A model generated the notes under the pieces. That model saw only the letters and a list, made by a program, of their open reading frames with translations, did not search any database and was not told the origin of the DNA. A program made the position numbers and the translations under genes. DNA of 64,000 nucleotides from Adineta vaga (lineage: Eukaryota > Rotifera), in NCBI GenBank assembly GCA_021613535.1, contig CP075497.1:1054001-1118000 (forward strand). Direction: 5' to 3'. The first letter of the stretch is position 1, and every line of letters starts with the position of its first letter. Below, one piece after another: positions 23,556-36,023 of the stretch.

Positions 23556-24369
23556 TTCTTCTATTTCGTTGTATAATGAAATTCAAGAAAATAAAGTAAC
23601 TAAATCATTTACGACGAAGCGTCTATATTTATATAGTGTTTTACAGTCGTTAAATCGATCAGCGAAATAATGTTTTGATCACGGAATCCTGCGCCTTGAG
23701 GTGGTTAAAAAAAGCTATTTTCAGGGCATAATATGATGATACTTTAAAATTGGTCGCTATACGTGAATTTTTGCCCACTTATTTCCAAAAGTAAACAGCA
23801 TTGTTCTCTTGAGGAGTTTTGAAAAAAAAGTTTTTCGCGAAAATCATTGAGTGTTGACACTTCAGTGGTAGACAGAAAATATCGACAGAAGTCTTTCATA
23901 GAATATCTTCAACTAAAAATCTTAATTCCAAGAAAACTTGTTTTTCATGACTTTTTTCATCTGTCGTCGAAAATTCAATTGCAATCATATTACTATTCCA
24001 TAAAATGATTCAACCTGCATGTCAATGACAGGACTGTCCTTTACGTTTTCATATTCGTAGTCGGTAAATCTCTTTCCAAATTAATATCCATTCTAATTAG
24101 ATAATCTTCGATTTTCACATTTACTGAAATAAAACTAATAACCTTTATATTGTAGTATTATGAAAAATTCATGGAAATTTCATTTATATTTTTCATTCTT
24201 TGAGTCTACATAACTGCTATGGAACGTTTTATAACGCTAATCATTGCCTTTCGTCCCCGAACAATTTTGTATAATATTTCACGTATTCTTTGCTTTCATT
24301 ATAATCACAATATCCATGTGCATTTTCACTTTTACACTTTAAGAAAATTTCGTCCGAAAGAAAGTAAAG

Positions 24370-24680
24370 GACATATCCCAGGTCATTCATTCCGACTCGC
24401 AGATCCGACCAGAAACCGATCGAATCCGACATCGGATTCTGTCGGAAATCGTCCTTTTCTCGAGAAAAACCGACCGGAACCCATACGATTTTGATCGCAA
24501 TCCTAACCAATGGATTCCGACGCGGATTACGTCGGGAAAGATCCGCCCCGATCCTGCCGACTCCGACTCGCAGATACGGCCGAAACCCACGAGAGCTTCC
24601 AGAAGGATAACATAGGAACAAGCCCCTCTCACATCAGAACCGACCAGATTCCACCGGATATAAATTTTGTTATTCCAGAT
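24370..24680. repeat. TCCGAT/ATCGGA-rich repeat patch, left
   Basis: Dense occurrences of TCCGAC, CCGAT, CGGATT and GTCGG, with the shared word ACTCGCAGATCCGA at about 24397. It is locally much richer in CpG than its flanks. The reverse complement of the 26.3-26.5 kb patch contains ATCCCAGGTC and ACTCGCAAAGATCCGATCAG, resembling the start of this patch. Confidence 0.5.
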
Positions 24681-24929
24681 TTTGATAGGTTTTATTCAGA
24701 TTTCCACAGAATTCAAATATAGTACGATTGATTTCCATTCGAGTACAGTAGATTTCGCTGGATAGCAGGAAGATTAGCATCAATTACAGTCTGATTACGA
24801 CGGGTCTCCACTAGATTACGAACGCATTTTCCTGCATTGCTATCAGATTACCTGACATACCACAAAGAGTCGGATCAGTGTCAAGAAGATATGTTGCCTT
24901 TATTCCAGACTTCTGAAATGTATAAACCA

Positions 24930-25085
24930 CCCCCTTATATAGGGTCGTAGGTGTAATCATAATCAGTAATCTAATCTAATCATAATCTTGATTTTTGGAT
25001 TTTGGATTTCGAATATCGATATGTTGATTGCCGCAGATCCACTCCCTTATATAGGGTCGTAGGTATAATCAAAATCTGGTATATA
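24930..25085. repeat. Tandem duplication with a CCCTTATATAGGGTCGTAGG core
   Basis: Two copies of a roughly 110-bp unit; the core CCCTTATATAGGGTCGTAGG occurs near 24931 and 25042. Each is followed by a TAATCATAATC-type tail with point differences. Confidence 0.75.
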
Positions 25086-26089
25086 GTCTAATCGAAATCT
25101 TGATTATCAGATTTCTAGGAGAGCGAGATCTCCATATTTTTTGAAAAGTATATGATACAATCAATATATGATATACAAATCTCCCTGAAGAAAAGTAATA
25201 TAACTTATATTAAATTGGTTTTACGGAAAGTGTTCTCATTGTTATGGATTTTGTTTGAAACCGTTTTTGAATAATTAATTGAAAAGCAACTGTATTTGAT
25301 TTATTATTCGTTGCCAAAGAGACGATATGGAAAATCTTAATAATGAATATCAACAAATTAGTTGAACGTAGAAGCAAGATGTATAGTTAACTATAATCCA
25401 TAGATCCGCGTGCAGGTTTTTTTGTTAAGGTTAATATACTATCATAATAGCTGTCTAGAAGCAACTTCTCATAAGATATCGCAGTAATATCAAATATTTA
25501 AATAACAACTGATTAGAAATTCATTCCACATTGATCGAAAAGGAATAGTTTTTATCTGATTTTTAACATGATTGCTAAAGATTAATGATGAATTTCATCT
25601 TTTTTTATTAGCGTTCAATAAATTTAAATGCATTATTAAAACTATTCAACTGGGATCAATTCCCAGCAAGCAAGAATAAATCCGTTGTTTATAGTTCTCA
25701 ATTTGTTATTGTGATCATAGTTCAATCATCAAGAGAGTATAGAGTGATGTTTATTTACACAAAGCAACAGGGAGTTCGTTTCAGTTATTAGAAATTTTTC
25801 AAGATTAATGGAACAAGAAATGAATTTGCTTTTTTTCAGGATTACTTAAAAGCCGAATATATTTCGATAAGCAGCAACTATTTGTATACTTACTTCGATT
25901 TAGTAATTATTAACATACTTGATTGAGATATGAGCGTGTTAATCATTGGATTTAGTTTTGTTTCATAAAATGTATCGGAGTAAAATTTCAATCATATTAC
26001 ACCATATTATTTTTTTGACAGTATGCTAATCATGCTAATGAGTTCAATTATATATACCCACGAGTTTCTGATTAGTTCTGATGTGCACC

Positions 26090-26490
26090 AACAACTGATC
26101 CAATCGGATCTATTTCATATGACACAAAGAAAATCCGATCAATGGAATTTCTACATTCTTGTAGAATCCGACAAGTTCCTGTCACAGTCATTGGTCGGAT
26201 TGACCCTGAAATCCTGTGTCATGTGAACCGACAAATCTTGACCATTTCTGGACATCAGATTAGCTTGAGTTAGTCTAGAAATGATCGAATCTTGAAATCG
26301 AATCTCGTCGGTTCCGAATACATGGATCTGATCGGATCTTTGCGAGTTCGACTAGTAGATTGCAAAGGAAAACAACGGATTATATCGGAATCAGACAAAA
26401 GTAACCGACCGAGTCCGATTGTCCGTATTGCATCGGATTTTATACCCTCCCGACAAGATCCGATGTACCCGCTTCGACCTGGGATAATGT
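26090..26490. repeat. TCCGAT/ATCGGA-rich repeat patch, right
   Basis: Same word composition as the left patch: ATCGGATC, TCCGATCA, GTCGGATTG, CCGACCGAGTCCGAT. It includes a separated inverted repeat ATATGACACA (26117) / TGTGTCATGTG (26215). Probably an old repeat or element end. Confidence 0.45.
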
Positions 26491-26643
26491 GAATATAAAA
26501 AGAACGATTCTCATTCATATTCGGAATTTATTTTTAAGAAATAATGAAAAATAAGAACAGAATTTCTTGTCCTAAAAGTAAAAATAACAATATTTCAAAT
26601 ATGATCTATATTCATATTGTTATTTTTCTGTTGTCTATAGAAA

Positions 26644-26736
26644 AGGGTGTGGGTGTGGGTGTTAGTCTAAGTTATAGGAAGATTCTCATTCATCCACACT
26701 CACACTCACCCCACCAACATCCCCACCCTCAAGATG
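26644..26736. repeat. Telomere-like palindrome, copy 8
   Basis: Left arm AGGGTGTGGGTGTGGGTG, right arm CACTCACACTCACCCC...CCCACCCTCAAGATGG, spacer about 37 bp. It has the longest spacer in the dispersed family apart from copy 10. Confidence 0.7.
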
Positions 26737-26979
26737 GTTTAACAACCTGCGATAGGTTAAAGTATTTTATATTGAATGGTATGGAATTCATATCAACGCC
26801 ATCTTTTTCCTATGAGCGGACGTCATTATTTCTTCTCGTTCTGTTTGTCGTCGTTGTTGTTGTTGTTATTGTTGTGATGACGTGAATCTTTTAAAATAAA
26901 ACTGAGAGTACATTTTCTTTTGTCAAATTATATAAAGCAAAACATTGAAAAGTCAAAAATTATATTATTTATCGCAAAA

Positions 26980-27805
26980 ATGATTGCTAGTTCCAGAAAT
27001 TCTCGTTCAGTTTATATTTCCATGGTTTCGAGTATGAAAAACTAAATTTTACTTTGATTTCGATTTTTATTTTCGTATTATCTTAGATGGATGTTATAAT
27101 ACGGGATTTGATTCAACTTATCCAAATCAACTAAATGAAATAATCAATCCAGATGAATTTCAAGAATCACTTAATAATGTTAATAAATCAGTCATTTCAA
27201 TCCTGTTGATAATCATTTGTATTCTTTTGCCATTCTTATGTATGTTAGGTGGAGGCACGTTATTGATAGTTGGTGCTGTAACATCGGGTGCTTCCGATGC
27301 AAGTAAATCTGTATTATTCCTTGCTATTGGAGGTGGAATATTAGGTTTTGGATTGGTTTCTTTGATCGTTGGATATTGTGTTATGCAAGCAATACAAACT
27401 AGTCGAATGCGAAAAGCCGTAGCACAAGAATCAGAAAAATATTGTAATAGATCACCAGCGCCATGTGCATGGCGATTAGATACAACAACAGTGACAGTGA
27501 CAGGTTATAAAGGTAAACGATCAAGTAGACGAATTCATACAGTAAGAGTGCTGTCGTTTTTTTCATCGAATCCATTAATAAAATCTGTTTGTGTTATTGT
27601 TCAGTTAGTGATTACTATTGGAAATCCTGATCATTCAGAAAATGGACAATTTTCAAATCAAATTTCATTTCAACCATCATCAACTTTTTCACAGAGAAAT
27701 CAGGTATTTCCTTCAGCACCACAATTCTGTTCGCAATGTGGAATGGCACGACAGAATCAAACGGCAAAATTTTGTTCACGATGTGGTCAATCATTGAATA
27801 CATAA
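26980..27805 (+). CDS. Two-helix membrane protein with C-terminal zinc ribbon, 256 aa
   Basis: Exon 1 (26980-27031) and exon 2 (27087-27805) are separated by a 55-bp GTATGA...TCTTAG intron; the coding sum of 771 bp is in frame. After a short Asn/Asp-rich N-terminal segment (CYNTGFDSTYPNQLNEII) come two hydrophobic helices: about SILLIIICILLPFLCMLGGG and FLAIGGGILGFGLVSLIVGY. A basic region with a Thr-Val-rich strand set follows. The last 25 residues form a four-Cys zinc ribbon (FCSQCGMARQNQTAKFCSRCG). Zinc ribbons of this kind usually bind proteins or nucleic acid on the cytoplasmic face. The exact role is unknown. Exon 1 is less certain than exon 2, as it is short and lacks motifs. Confidence 0.65.
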
Positions 27806-27978
27806 AAAAATTTCAATTAGAAAGAAAATATCAACAGTGATCTTCATAGATAATTACTTCCGTTATATTATGATCATTTTTCTAGGAAACGTAAGTTTTC
27901 GAGGATAGATTTTTATTTTGAATTGTATATTTATGTTCAACAATGAATAAGAAGACTTTCTTTCTTGTAATATATGTA

Positions 27979-27993
27979 ACAGGGTGGCCAAAT
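27979..27993 (+). mobile_element. Possible hAT left terminus (CAGGGTGGCCAAA)
   Basis: CAGGGTGGCCAAAT just upstream of the hAT relic resembles the CAGGG(G)TGGCCAAA ends of animal hAT elements. No matching right terminus was found near 29.4-29.6 kb, so the element is truncated or the match is chance. Confidence 0.35.
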
Positions 27994-28040
27994 GAAAAAG
28001 TTGAAAATCGGAAAAGTAATTTTTTGTTAGTCCTGTTATT

Positions 28041-28100
28041 CATCTTGAGGGTGGGTGTGATTAATATATCTATTTAACACCGACATACACCCACACCATC
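28041..28100. repeat. Telomere-like palindrome, copy 9
   Basis: CATCTTGAGGGTGGGTGTG on the left and CATACACCCACACCATC on the right, around an AT spacer. The left end shows the family terminus (CATCTTGAGGG) in the reverse orientation to the copies ending CCCTCAAGATG. It lies inside or next to the hAT relic. Confidence 0.75.
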
Positions 28101-28129
28101 TTTATTATATCTGATAATGAAAATAAAAT

Positions 28130-29394
28130 GAGAAGTGCTTTCAAAAATGAGTGTACACGTGTTGGTTGTAGCGCGCATTATTTGAACAAAATTCTTCAAC
28201 ATGCATTGGTTAACAATAATGCAAAATGTGATGCTGCCCAATTGTTATTTAAATTAGTTCTATAGCAATTATTAGTAATATTCGTCAATCTCATAAACAA
28301 TCTCTACTATCAATATGTCCAGTTAATTATTCAGATACACGTTTCAAGGGAACATATTTGATATTAAATTCGTTTTTAAAAGTTTATTATGAATTACCAC
28401 ATATGCTAAGTGATAAACAGAAGGAAAATTATTTGAAAGTAGATTGTGATGGTTTAGAATAATTATGTGAATATCTAAAGGAATTTTATAAAATGATTGA
28501 AAAATTGAGTTGTCAAAAAGAACCAACGATACATCTCGTTGTCCCATATAAACAATGTTTGATAAATCTTTCTGTTATTGGTGATAATGAAAATTGATTG
28601 TTAATACCTTTAAAGAAGTATAATACTAAAGAATTACCTGATTATTGGGTTGTTCAAGATGTCCATTATATTGCTACAATGTTGCATTCAAATCCGAAAA
28701 GTTTTAACCATACACCACAATAACGATATCATGCAGAAACATTATTACAATTAGAATTTGAAAAATATCAAGAGTCTCATCCTCAACCATCATCATCATC
28801 AAATGGGAAGAACAAAAGAAAACCGATACAGCATCAGAAAAATACAAAATAATTATTATTATCAGTAGATGATATTTTTGATTTACCAACATCCCCTGAC
28901 GAATTATCAGATGAAGCAGAAACAACGACAGAAATCGACAGATATCTAAAAGATAAAACGAAAATTTCTAAAAGTATGAACGTACTAATCTATTGAAATG
29001 ACAACAAAACATTATATTCAACTTTAGCTCAAATAGCAAAACGTGTTTTATCCATACCAGCAACCAACACTTCAGTTGAAAGACTTTTTTCTGACAGCGG
29101 AAACACAATTACAAATCGTCGAAATGTATCACTGTTAAGAGAATTATTTCCATCATCTATTGAAAAAGTAAAAAAGAGAAAATATTCAATAGATAATGGT
29201 GTTAATATCGATTTATTACAAGAATATGATATTAGTGATGCACCTCAAGAAGATTATATTTATGATGTATCACTGGAAGATGATATTAATCGGAAGTCAC
29301 AAGAAGATGATGCTAATGATGAATTGCAAGATAGTCTTGATACTGTCAATTTAGAAGACGATTATGAAAAAGAAAATTATATCTTCAATGATTA
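28130..29394 (+). pseudogene. hAT-superfamily transposase relic
   Basis: Coding sense runs over about 400 codons but is broken by at least five stops or shifts, for example near 28263, 28460, 28597, 28851 and 28996. Diagnostic pieces remain. VGCSAHYLNKILQHAL matches the RNase-H-like region (C-x-A-H-x-L-N), DTRFKGTYLILNSFLKVYYEL follows it, and the C-terminal dimerisation motif reads RVLSIPATNTSVERLFSDSG then TNRR. The acidic tail (QEDYIYDVSLEDDIN...) is still open to the TAA at 29392-29394. A dead, fairly recent copy. Confidence 0.85.
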
Positions 29395-29758
29395 AATCAC
29401 AGTATCGTTAACAATAAAGCAATAGTCTAATTTTCCTTACACACATTTGTTATTTTTAGTTTCGTTCCCATTCCCTAAATGTAAATGTAAATGGGAAACT
29501 TAGGGAAAAATAACGTTCCCGCAGGACACTAATTGTATCTATCTTACTGGGTTGAGGTCCATGCGGACCCTAGGTGGGTAATAAGTGGTAGTCCTACAGG
29601 CGGGCGTATGAGGGTTAAATTTGGATGAAAAACAAGAAAAAACCAAATGAGACAAAGTGAGAGAGAGAAGAGGATACAGGACTTGAGTATCCTGGAGTAC
29701 CCAGTCTGCTTTATTGGTTTGAAGAAAAATGAGAAAAGTTTTGAAATGAAAAAAACAT

Positions 29759-31367
29759 CTATAAGTTTGCTCGAATAATATAATGAACTGTTTGATAAGG
29801 AGGCATTAGGTTGAATGGTTGGCCCATTCCTGTTGAGTCTGTTGTCCCATTTATTGTGTGTGTATGACTTCCATTCTCTTGTAAGGTGATATTTGCGTAA
29901 TCGGTGCTTATTGAATGTGAATGAGTTGAAGTAGAAACATAGGAAGATCCAGGGTATAAATAGAAAGAAACAGCAGTACCAGAATAATAAAGGTAGGCTG
30001 TTGTACTGGAGCCTGTTGATCCACTGTGATCGTGTCCTGGATCATTAACAACGTGGGAATGTGCTGGAATTGTGTTTGTCATAAGTGAACCTTGGTTATG
30101 ATTATGAGTGGGCAACTCTGCTACAGTTAAAGTGTGTGATGCATTGCCACCAGAGATGAGTGAAGTATCATTGATCGTAAGACTACCTAAAGGAAGTCTA
30201 GCCCGAAAATCAGGCAAATTAAAGGTGTTTCTGCCATTGCCTATTCCGTAAGTAATGCCAATAACAAGAAATAATGCACTATACGTTGACCGAGATACTG
30301 CAGAACCATCACAAAATAGCCATTTATTATCCGCTCCGACAAGCTGTTGTGCATCACCACTATACAGAAGAATGGTACCAATCGGCATGTCTAAAGCAAA
30401 CAGTAAAAGAGTTCGAACTCATGGTTAGTTAAAGTTAACTTATGATTATTTCATCGAGTTCCTAACTTCAGATAGACACATAGAGTACATGTCTATGAAT
30501 GGACTTTCAAATCTAGATACCACATTTGGAATTCTTGACGATTACTCTCTCTAAAATCAGAAACTCAGTGGAGCAATTATGCATCTGAGTACTTTTGCGG
30601 TTTTGCTAATGGAATAGTGATCTGCTTAAAGGCAAATTATTATGAATTTAAAGTCGAGAAGACACTGGCATGAAGTCCAAACGATTTTAGACCCAGTCAT
30701 GACTGGTTTACAGTCCGACCAGAACCCAGTTAAAACTGCACTGTAAAAAAGAGGGCAGAATAATAAGGTCTTTTTAGGGGTTTATTAACTTCATAAACCC
30801 TCGAAAGCCGCTTTTCTTATTCTATGGTTCTTGTAAATGATACATTAACAAGTCTTTTAAGGATACATGAATGCTCAACTACCCTTAAGGGTTTATTAAT
30901 CTACACTGTTCTGTACAGTGATGGGACTGGTGAACCCCTACCTATAGTTGTCAGTTTCTGTACATAAATCAGCGTATAAATACTCATAGCCATAGCTGCC
31001 AAGACCATGCCCGTTAATAAAAGTCCTAGGTAAATATACCAAGTCGCGCAAAATGTTTTTTTAACATTTTTTGTATTCTTCATCGACGGATTACTGCAAA
31101 TAATAATTATGACATGCTCATATTTGATACAGTAGTACTCACATAGAATAGTCAGTGAAGAACGAACTGCTATAAAATGGTGGAGCAGTTGTTGATTCAA
31201 CTGCATTTTTTAAATATTGTTGTTGGGCATTCAAATGTGCTATCTAAGACAAAGAATGTAAGAGATTATTTTGATTGTATTTCTTGATATATAACTACCT
31301 TGTTTGCCCATCGATCTGATGTTGGTGTTAGAGTCAAAGATCTTCTTCTAGATTGATATACATGCAT
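29759..31367 (-). CDS. Membrane-anchored phage tail collar-domain protein, four exons, 317 aa
   Basis: Exons 31367-31299, 31243-31143, 31093-30942 and 30390-29759 sum to 954 bp (exact codons), with GT-AG junctions; the last intron is about 550 bp. The first three exons give a basic N-terminus, a Gln/Ala helix and one membrane helix (YIYLGLLLTGMVLAAMAMSIYTLIY), typical of a type II anchor. The fourth exon is a complete phage Tail Collar domain: PIGTILLYSG, then WLFCDGSAVSRSTYSALFLVIG, TYGIGNGRNTFNLPDFRARLPLG, a His/Gly/Ser-rich loop, and the C-terminal NLMPPYQTVHYIIRA. In phages this domain forms fibre tips or collars. Here it would face outside the cell. Bacterial or phage origin followed by intron gain and anchoring is inferred. 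Confidence 0.8.
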
Positions 31368-31369
31368 TT

Positions 31370-34300
31370 CGACTGCTTTTTGTAAGAAATTTGAATGACT
31401 GAATATTCGAAAAATTTTCTTTTCATTTTTTAATTATCGAGCGTCTAATTTAAGAAATCTTAATTATATTAAAGCTATAGAAATTCATAATATGATCCAA
31501 ACAACGGAGGCATTGAATGTAATTGAAATTTTTCAAAAAAAAATGTAAAGGTCATAATAAACTAAGAAGAACAAAAAAAGTACAATTTGAATTATAAATC
31601 ATAATACAGGTGACTACCGTATAACTGCCAGGATAGACAAAAAAACTGTTTTAAATATAGAGGATGATTAGAAAAGCACACCGATCTCTTCGATCTGCGA
31701 CCAGTATCAAATTATCCTCAATCCTGAAAGGATAAGTGAGCGAACGACACATGCCATGCTTGTCCGCGCTTCTGATTGGTCAATTGTTTTCGACCAAAAG
31801 GATTTGAGAAAAATGTAAAATCCAAGAAATCAATCAGACACTCGTCGTATCCACCTAAAACAATGAGATAAACTCTTTGGATTTCAAATCAGGGTAGACG
31901 TGAGTGAATATCAGTGATAAGACCCAAGATGTCAGTTGAAGGTAGATAGTAATCAGAATTATTGAATGGTGGATCGAGATTTCGGTGGTTTTGGAGATAT
32001 TTTAAGCTAGCCGGGGGATGTGCACTAGTGAGTACCGATTTCTAATAGGTATATGATTGTTTCGCATCACCTCAAGCTGATGCTTCTTGAATAGTTGTTC
32101 GATTCCGCTTAGAAAGTGAATGAATTAACATGCTCAGAGGTATGAATGTAGATACTCAGAAGGCAATAGGGTTGATGGAAAGAATAGTCTAGTACTGTTG
32201 TTTTAACTTTATAAAATAAATATCAAACAGGTTAATGCACGATTACGAGGGAAATAATCTAGCTATCTTAATTGGAATCAGTAATGCTCAGTATTACGTT
32301 TATGCATTTGCGGATTCACTAAATTCTATATTTAAAATTGATTCTTTCTTCTTCGGCTCTTGTCGTTTAAGCAAAAAGGATTGTTTCAATTTTGGTTGAG
32401 GAAGGGTGAGATTTCAAAAGTTTGAGTGTAACATGTTATTATAACGGAGCACAGAAGTCTCGAATATGAAACTAAGTGTTCCTCATGCTGTAACTTGAAT
32501 AGTATTTTTGTAAGTTCCATTGCTCATTTTCATTTCGTATGTCAGAAGAGTGAAATGTCTTATCGTATAAGGATATCCATATTGGAAGTAGATGAGACGG
32601 GGTTCGAAAAGTAAGATAAAACTGATCATAATAATCATAAAGTCTTTAGGAATACTGCGAATAAGGAAGCCTTGCTTTGTGACGGTCGATGAATAGTGTT
32701 CAAGTATTCCCTAGGAAAGTTGTCAGCATTGAAAAAGATTAATACCTAGAGTACAAAGAAGATACTTATTCTCTTATATGTCCTCTGTAAAAAAAACCTT
32801 CGAATTATTTACTACAACTATGGGAACAAATACATTTTGTTTCAATAATTTTCGTAATGTCTATCGTTGGAAAAAATGAAATATCTTAATGTAAACTAGA
32901 AAATGTGGCTGACATGATGACCTTCTCCATTTCTATTCAGCTTTGCTCAATGATATGATACACTAATCGGTGTATAACTTGGTCTTCTACGATATTTTTT
33001 GTGCGTTTCCGGATTCAGTTGAGCGAGGTCCAAAGGGCCAACGCGTTATTTGTTAAAATAGGGTCTGTTTTTGAATGGATTTCTACACTTCACAACATCC
33101 ACCACATCTCGAATGGTTTCCTTAGCGCCAATGACTGCAACAGAGAGTTATAACTAACATACAGGTAAGATTGGTGAAATATACCCAAATACCCCCAACA
33201 GATCGTTATCATGTAGTTACTGAGGATGAGAGTACGGCTCAATAAAAAGAAGACGTAAATCCACACCCACACCCATCCTTGTGAATATCTTGCTCAGTAA
33301 ATGAATTTCTAGCTTTGTTAGCACCATTACCCATAGAATTATCATTCATCTATATAAGTAGAAATAATCAAATTTAACAAACGACACGTTTCAGAACACA
33401 TAGTCATTGGTCTTAGAATAATTTTTCTAAAAATTACCTTTTGTATTATTGATTATGTTCTTTCACTTTAGGAAAGCTACAAATTCTTGATAAATAAACA
33501 AATTTTTAAAAGAATAAATCAATTGATGAGATATTTTTAATCTCGAATATGAAATGTGAGAAAAACTCACCTATTTCAGAAAATATTGCAAAACCATTAT
33601 CTATAAATTCTTTTTTAATTAATAGAGAACAATTCAAATTATCTCGAATAGATGCTTTTTTACTCAGATTAACTATTCTCTAATCTTATGTTTTATTTTC
33701 CGATTAGTCAATTCTGTAACTTATTTTAACAACAGATGATTTTTATGTCAACCAAAGACTGTCATACAAATTCAACCGCCATATTATTTTGACCTTATGA
33801 GTTATAATTTGATGTTACTTATCATTCTTAATTTCAATGATTTTGTTTATGTAACCAATAAAACTAATAATCATTAGAGAAGATGATCAGCGATAGTTTC
33901 TATCCAGCAAGATAAATTATAGGACAAATAGTATATAAAACCAAAACGAAATGAAAGTATTAAAAGTGATCATATGGCAATTTGATACACATATGTAATG
34001 TATACCATTATTTTAACAATATCGACAAAGAATAAAATGGCAAAATTAATTACTTCGAAGTAAAAAGACTGATGGTACAAATTGATTTCTCTTTTCTTAT
34101 CCTAAATATAAATTTTTTCTCTATGATTCATATTTTTCATGAAATACAAATACAAAAAAGAACAATTCAATATAACAGATGATAACGATAATGATAGGTA
34201 CTTCATTGCTATCATCATCTTTCCAATGTCAATGACTATTCAATAATTGTTAAATGTTTTAATCAATGATATGTATTTCCTTTAAATTATTTCATCGTTT

Positions 34301-35420
34301 TCAGTAATACTATATGAAGATATAAGTATCAAATGAAAGACAGGATAAGACAAAACGATCGTTTTCAAATATAATTATTGGTACGTTCATATAGATTCTG
34401 CATTTTTTCCTCATTTTAAATGATATTTCATTGATTAACGAAGTGATGATCTATTTGGTCAGTCTTTGTTTTTTTATTTGAATATTACGCAAGTTATTTA
34501 AGTTGCATATTATTAATGAATGCGTGAAATGATGTGAAAAACAACAACATTGCTTCAATTTAGTAACTACAGGATATATGCATATGCAAACATGACTCTA
34601 TAGTTTAATGTGAAAAAGAAAAACATAAGAGAAGGAGAAACAATACCATTATACAGTAGCATCGTGACGTTACTTCTTTCTATCTTTTATTATTATGAGT
34701 TATAGCTCGAAGAAAAATGAATCTCTTTTCTATTGTATGAAATCGAACACTATATTGCTTCATTTTTTCCTTAAATTATTTCAATAGCTTTCTATCCATT
34801 TTAAGTAAAAGGACTGTTTAGTTACTGAATTCACTGAAAATTATTTGATTTTGTTTTCAAATGTATGATAACGAGAAAAAAAAGACGCTCAACACTTAAA
34901 GGAAATCTGTATAATTTAGTTGTTAGTTTTGAATCAATGGAACTGCATTTACTATATACGTACATTTGAAGAGTATGTTAAATAACATGTTTACGAGTAT
35001 TGCATTGTGCAGTACATTTTAATAGAATATCTAATGATAGGCACCATCATGTTCGGAATGATTGTTAACTGTGATTTGATATCGATGGCAACAAGTGATC
35101 GAAAGTGCTGTTTGAGAGTAATAGTACAAAGTTTGTATCTCTATAAGGAAAGTAATAAACTATTTTCTGATTGACTTGAAGATAATTCAAACAGATGACG
35201 CTGATATTTCACAATCTATAACATATAAGAACTGCGGAATACTAGCAGATAAATTCGAATTTTTTCGCAACGTCCTATTCATTACATTGTCTTCTAATAG
35301 TTTAAATCTGTTACTAATTTGATGATGTTTTTTCTGAATAGAGATTCAATTATTCTATAAGTGATCTGGAAGAAATTTTTATCGTTATATAAATTAAACA
35401 CGTTCGAATCATATTTTCAC
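31370..35420. other. 4-kb region without a recognisable gene
   Basis: No frame longer than about 60 codons and no domain. It carries a half-copy of the telomere-like motif (CCACACCCACACCC) at 33260-33273. The sequence from 31.7 to 33.0 kb is less AT-rich than the flanks and could be old non-coding repeat. Nothing else can be supported. Confidence 0.45.
33260..33276. repeat. Solitary half of the telomere-like repeat
   Basis: TCCACACCCACACCCAT occurs without a visible left arm nearby. Confidence 0.5.
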
Positions 35421-35448
35421 ATTGAAGTATCGTGTGAGAAAACTGATC

Positions 35449-36023
35449 ATGCAATCAAATCGCTTTCCATCGCTCACTTATCTCTGGTGCATCGCATCGA
35501 TTCTACTTATCATTGGAGGCAATGTTAATGCAGATAGCAAAAATGACATTGAGAAGCGTTTACAAACTGAACTTCTCGCATTGGGATTTCCAAATGGACA
35601 ATTACCTACGCTTACACCTGCTCTGGGAAATTATGTCGATGTCGTTGAAGTCAACAAACTGTTGTTTCTCTCAAGTGCTGCGCCACAAACGCCACAAAGC
35701 ACCTTTGTCAAAGGACGAGTTCCAACGGAAGTTAGTCTGGCCGATGCAATAATTGCTTCCAAATTAGCATGTGTACGTCAAGTGAATAGAATGAAAAACC
35801 ATTTAGGCGACCTAAATAAGGTGAAAAAAATTGTTTTCATCAATGGTAAAATACAGTCGCAGCCTGATTTTACTAATCACACTCTTGTTGTCGTGGATGT
35901 TCAAGCTTTCTAGTCAATGTATTCGGTGAGAAAGTAGGTAAACATGCGCGCACAACTGGTGGATTAACATCTTTACCATTCAATGTTACTCTCGAAGTAG
36001 AGACCATTGTTCAAGTGAAATAA
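35449..36023 (+). pseudogene. Secreted RidA/YjgF-family protein with a frameshift
   Basis: ATG 35449 opens a signal peptide (SLTYLWCIASILLIIGGNVNA) followed by a RidA-like fold: LLALGFPNGQLPTLTPALGNYVDVVEVNKLLFLS, a SLADAIIASKLACVRQVNRMK helix and LGDLNKVKKIVFINGKIQSQPDFT. The frame stops at TAG 35911-35913 right after VVVDVQAF. The other frame then continues with SFLVNVFGEKVGKHARTTGG to a TAA at 36021-36023, the expected C-terminus. One base is therefore missing around 35895-35905. Cytosolic RidA hydrolyses reactive enamines/imines; this copy has a secretion signal, which is unusual. It is either a pseudogene, an assembly error, or a truncated protein lacking the last strand and helix. Confidence 0.75.

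Larger units (their letters stand above)
23560..26979. other. Gene-free region with TCCGAT-rich low-complexity DNA
   Basis: No gene is supported. Two GC-richer patches (about 24370-24680 and 26090-26490) are crowded with TCCGA/TCGGA and ATCGGAT words, unlike anything else in the window. They appear related in inverted orientation. A tandem duplication lies at 24930-25085 and palindrome copy 8 at 26644-26736. Open frames here are short and lack domains. Confidence 0.5.

Noticed and set aside
26544-26885. 113-codon plus-strand frame
   Set aside because: Runs through palindrome copy 8 and a GTT repeat; composition is repeat-driven.
33090-33272. 60-codon minus frame with hydrophobic segment
   Set aside because: Starts within the telomere-like half repeat, with no family features.
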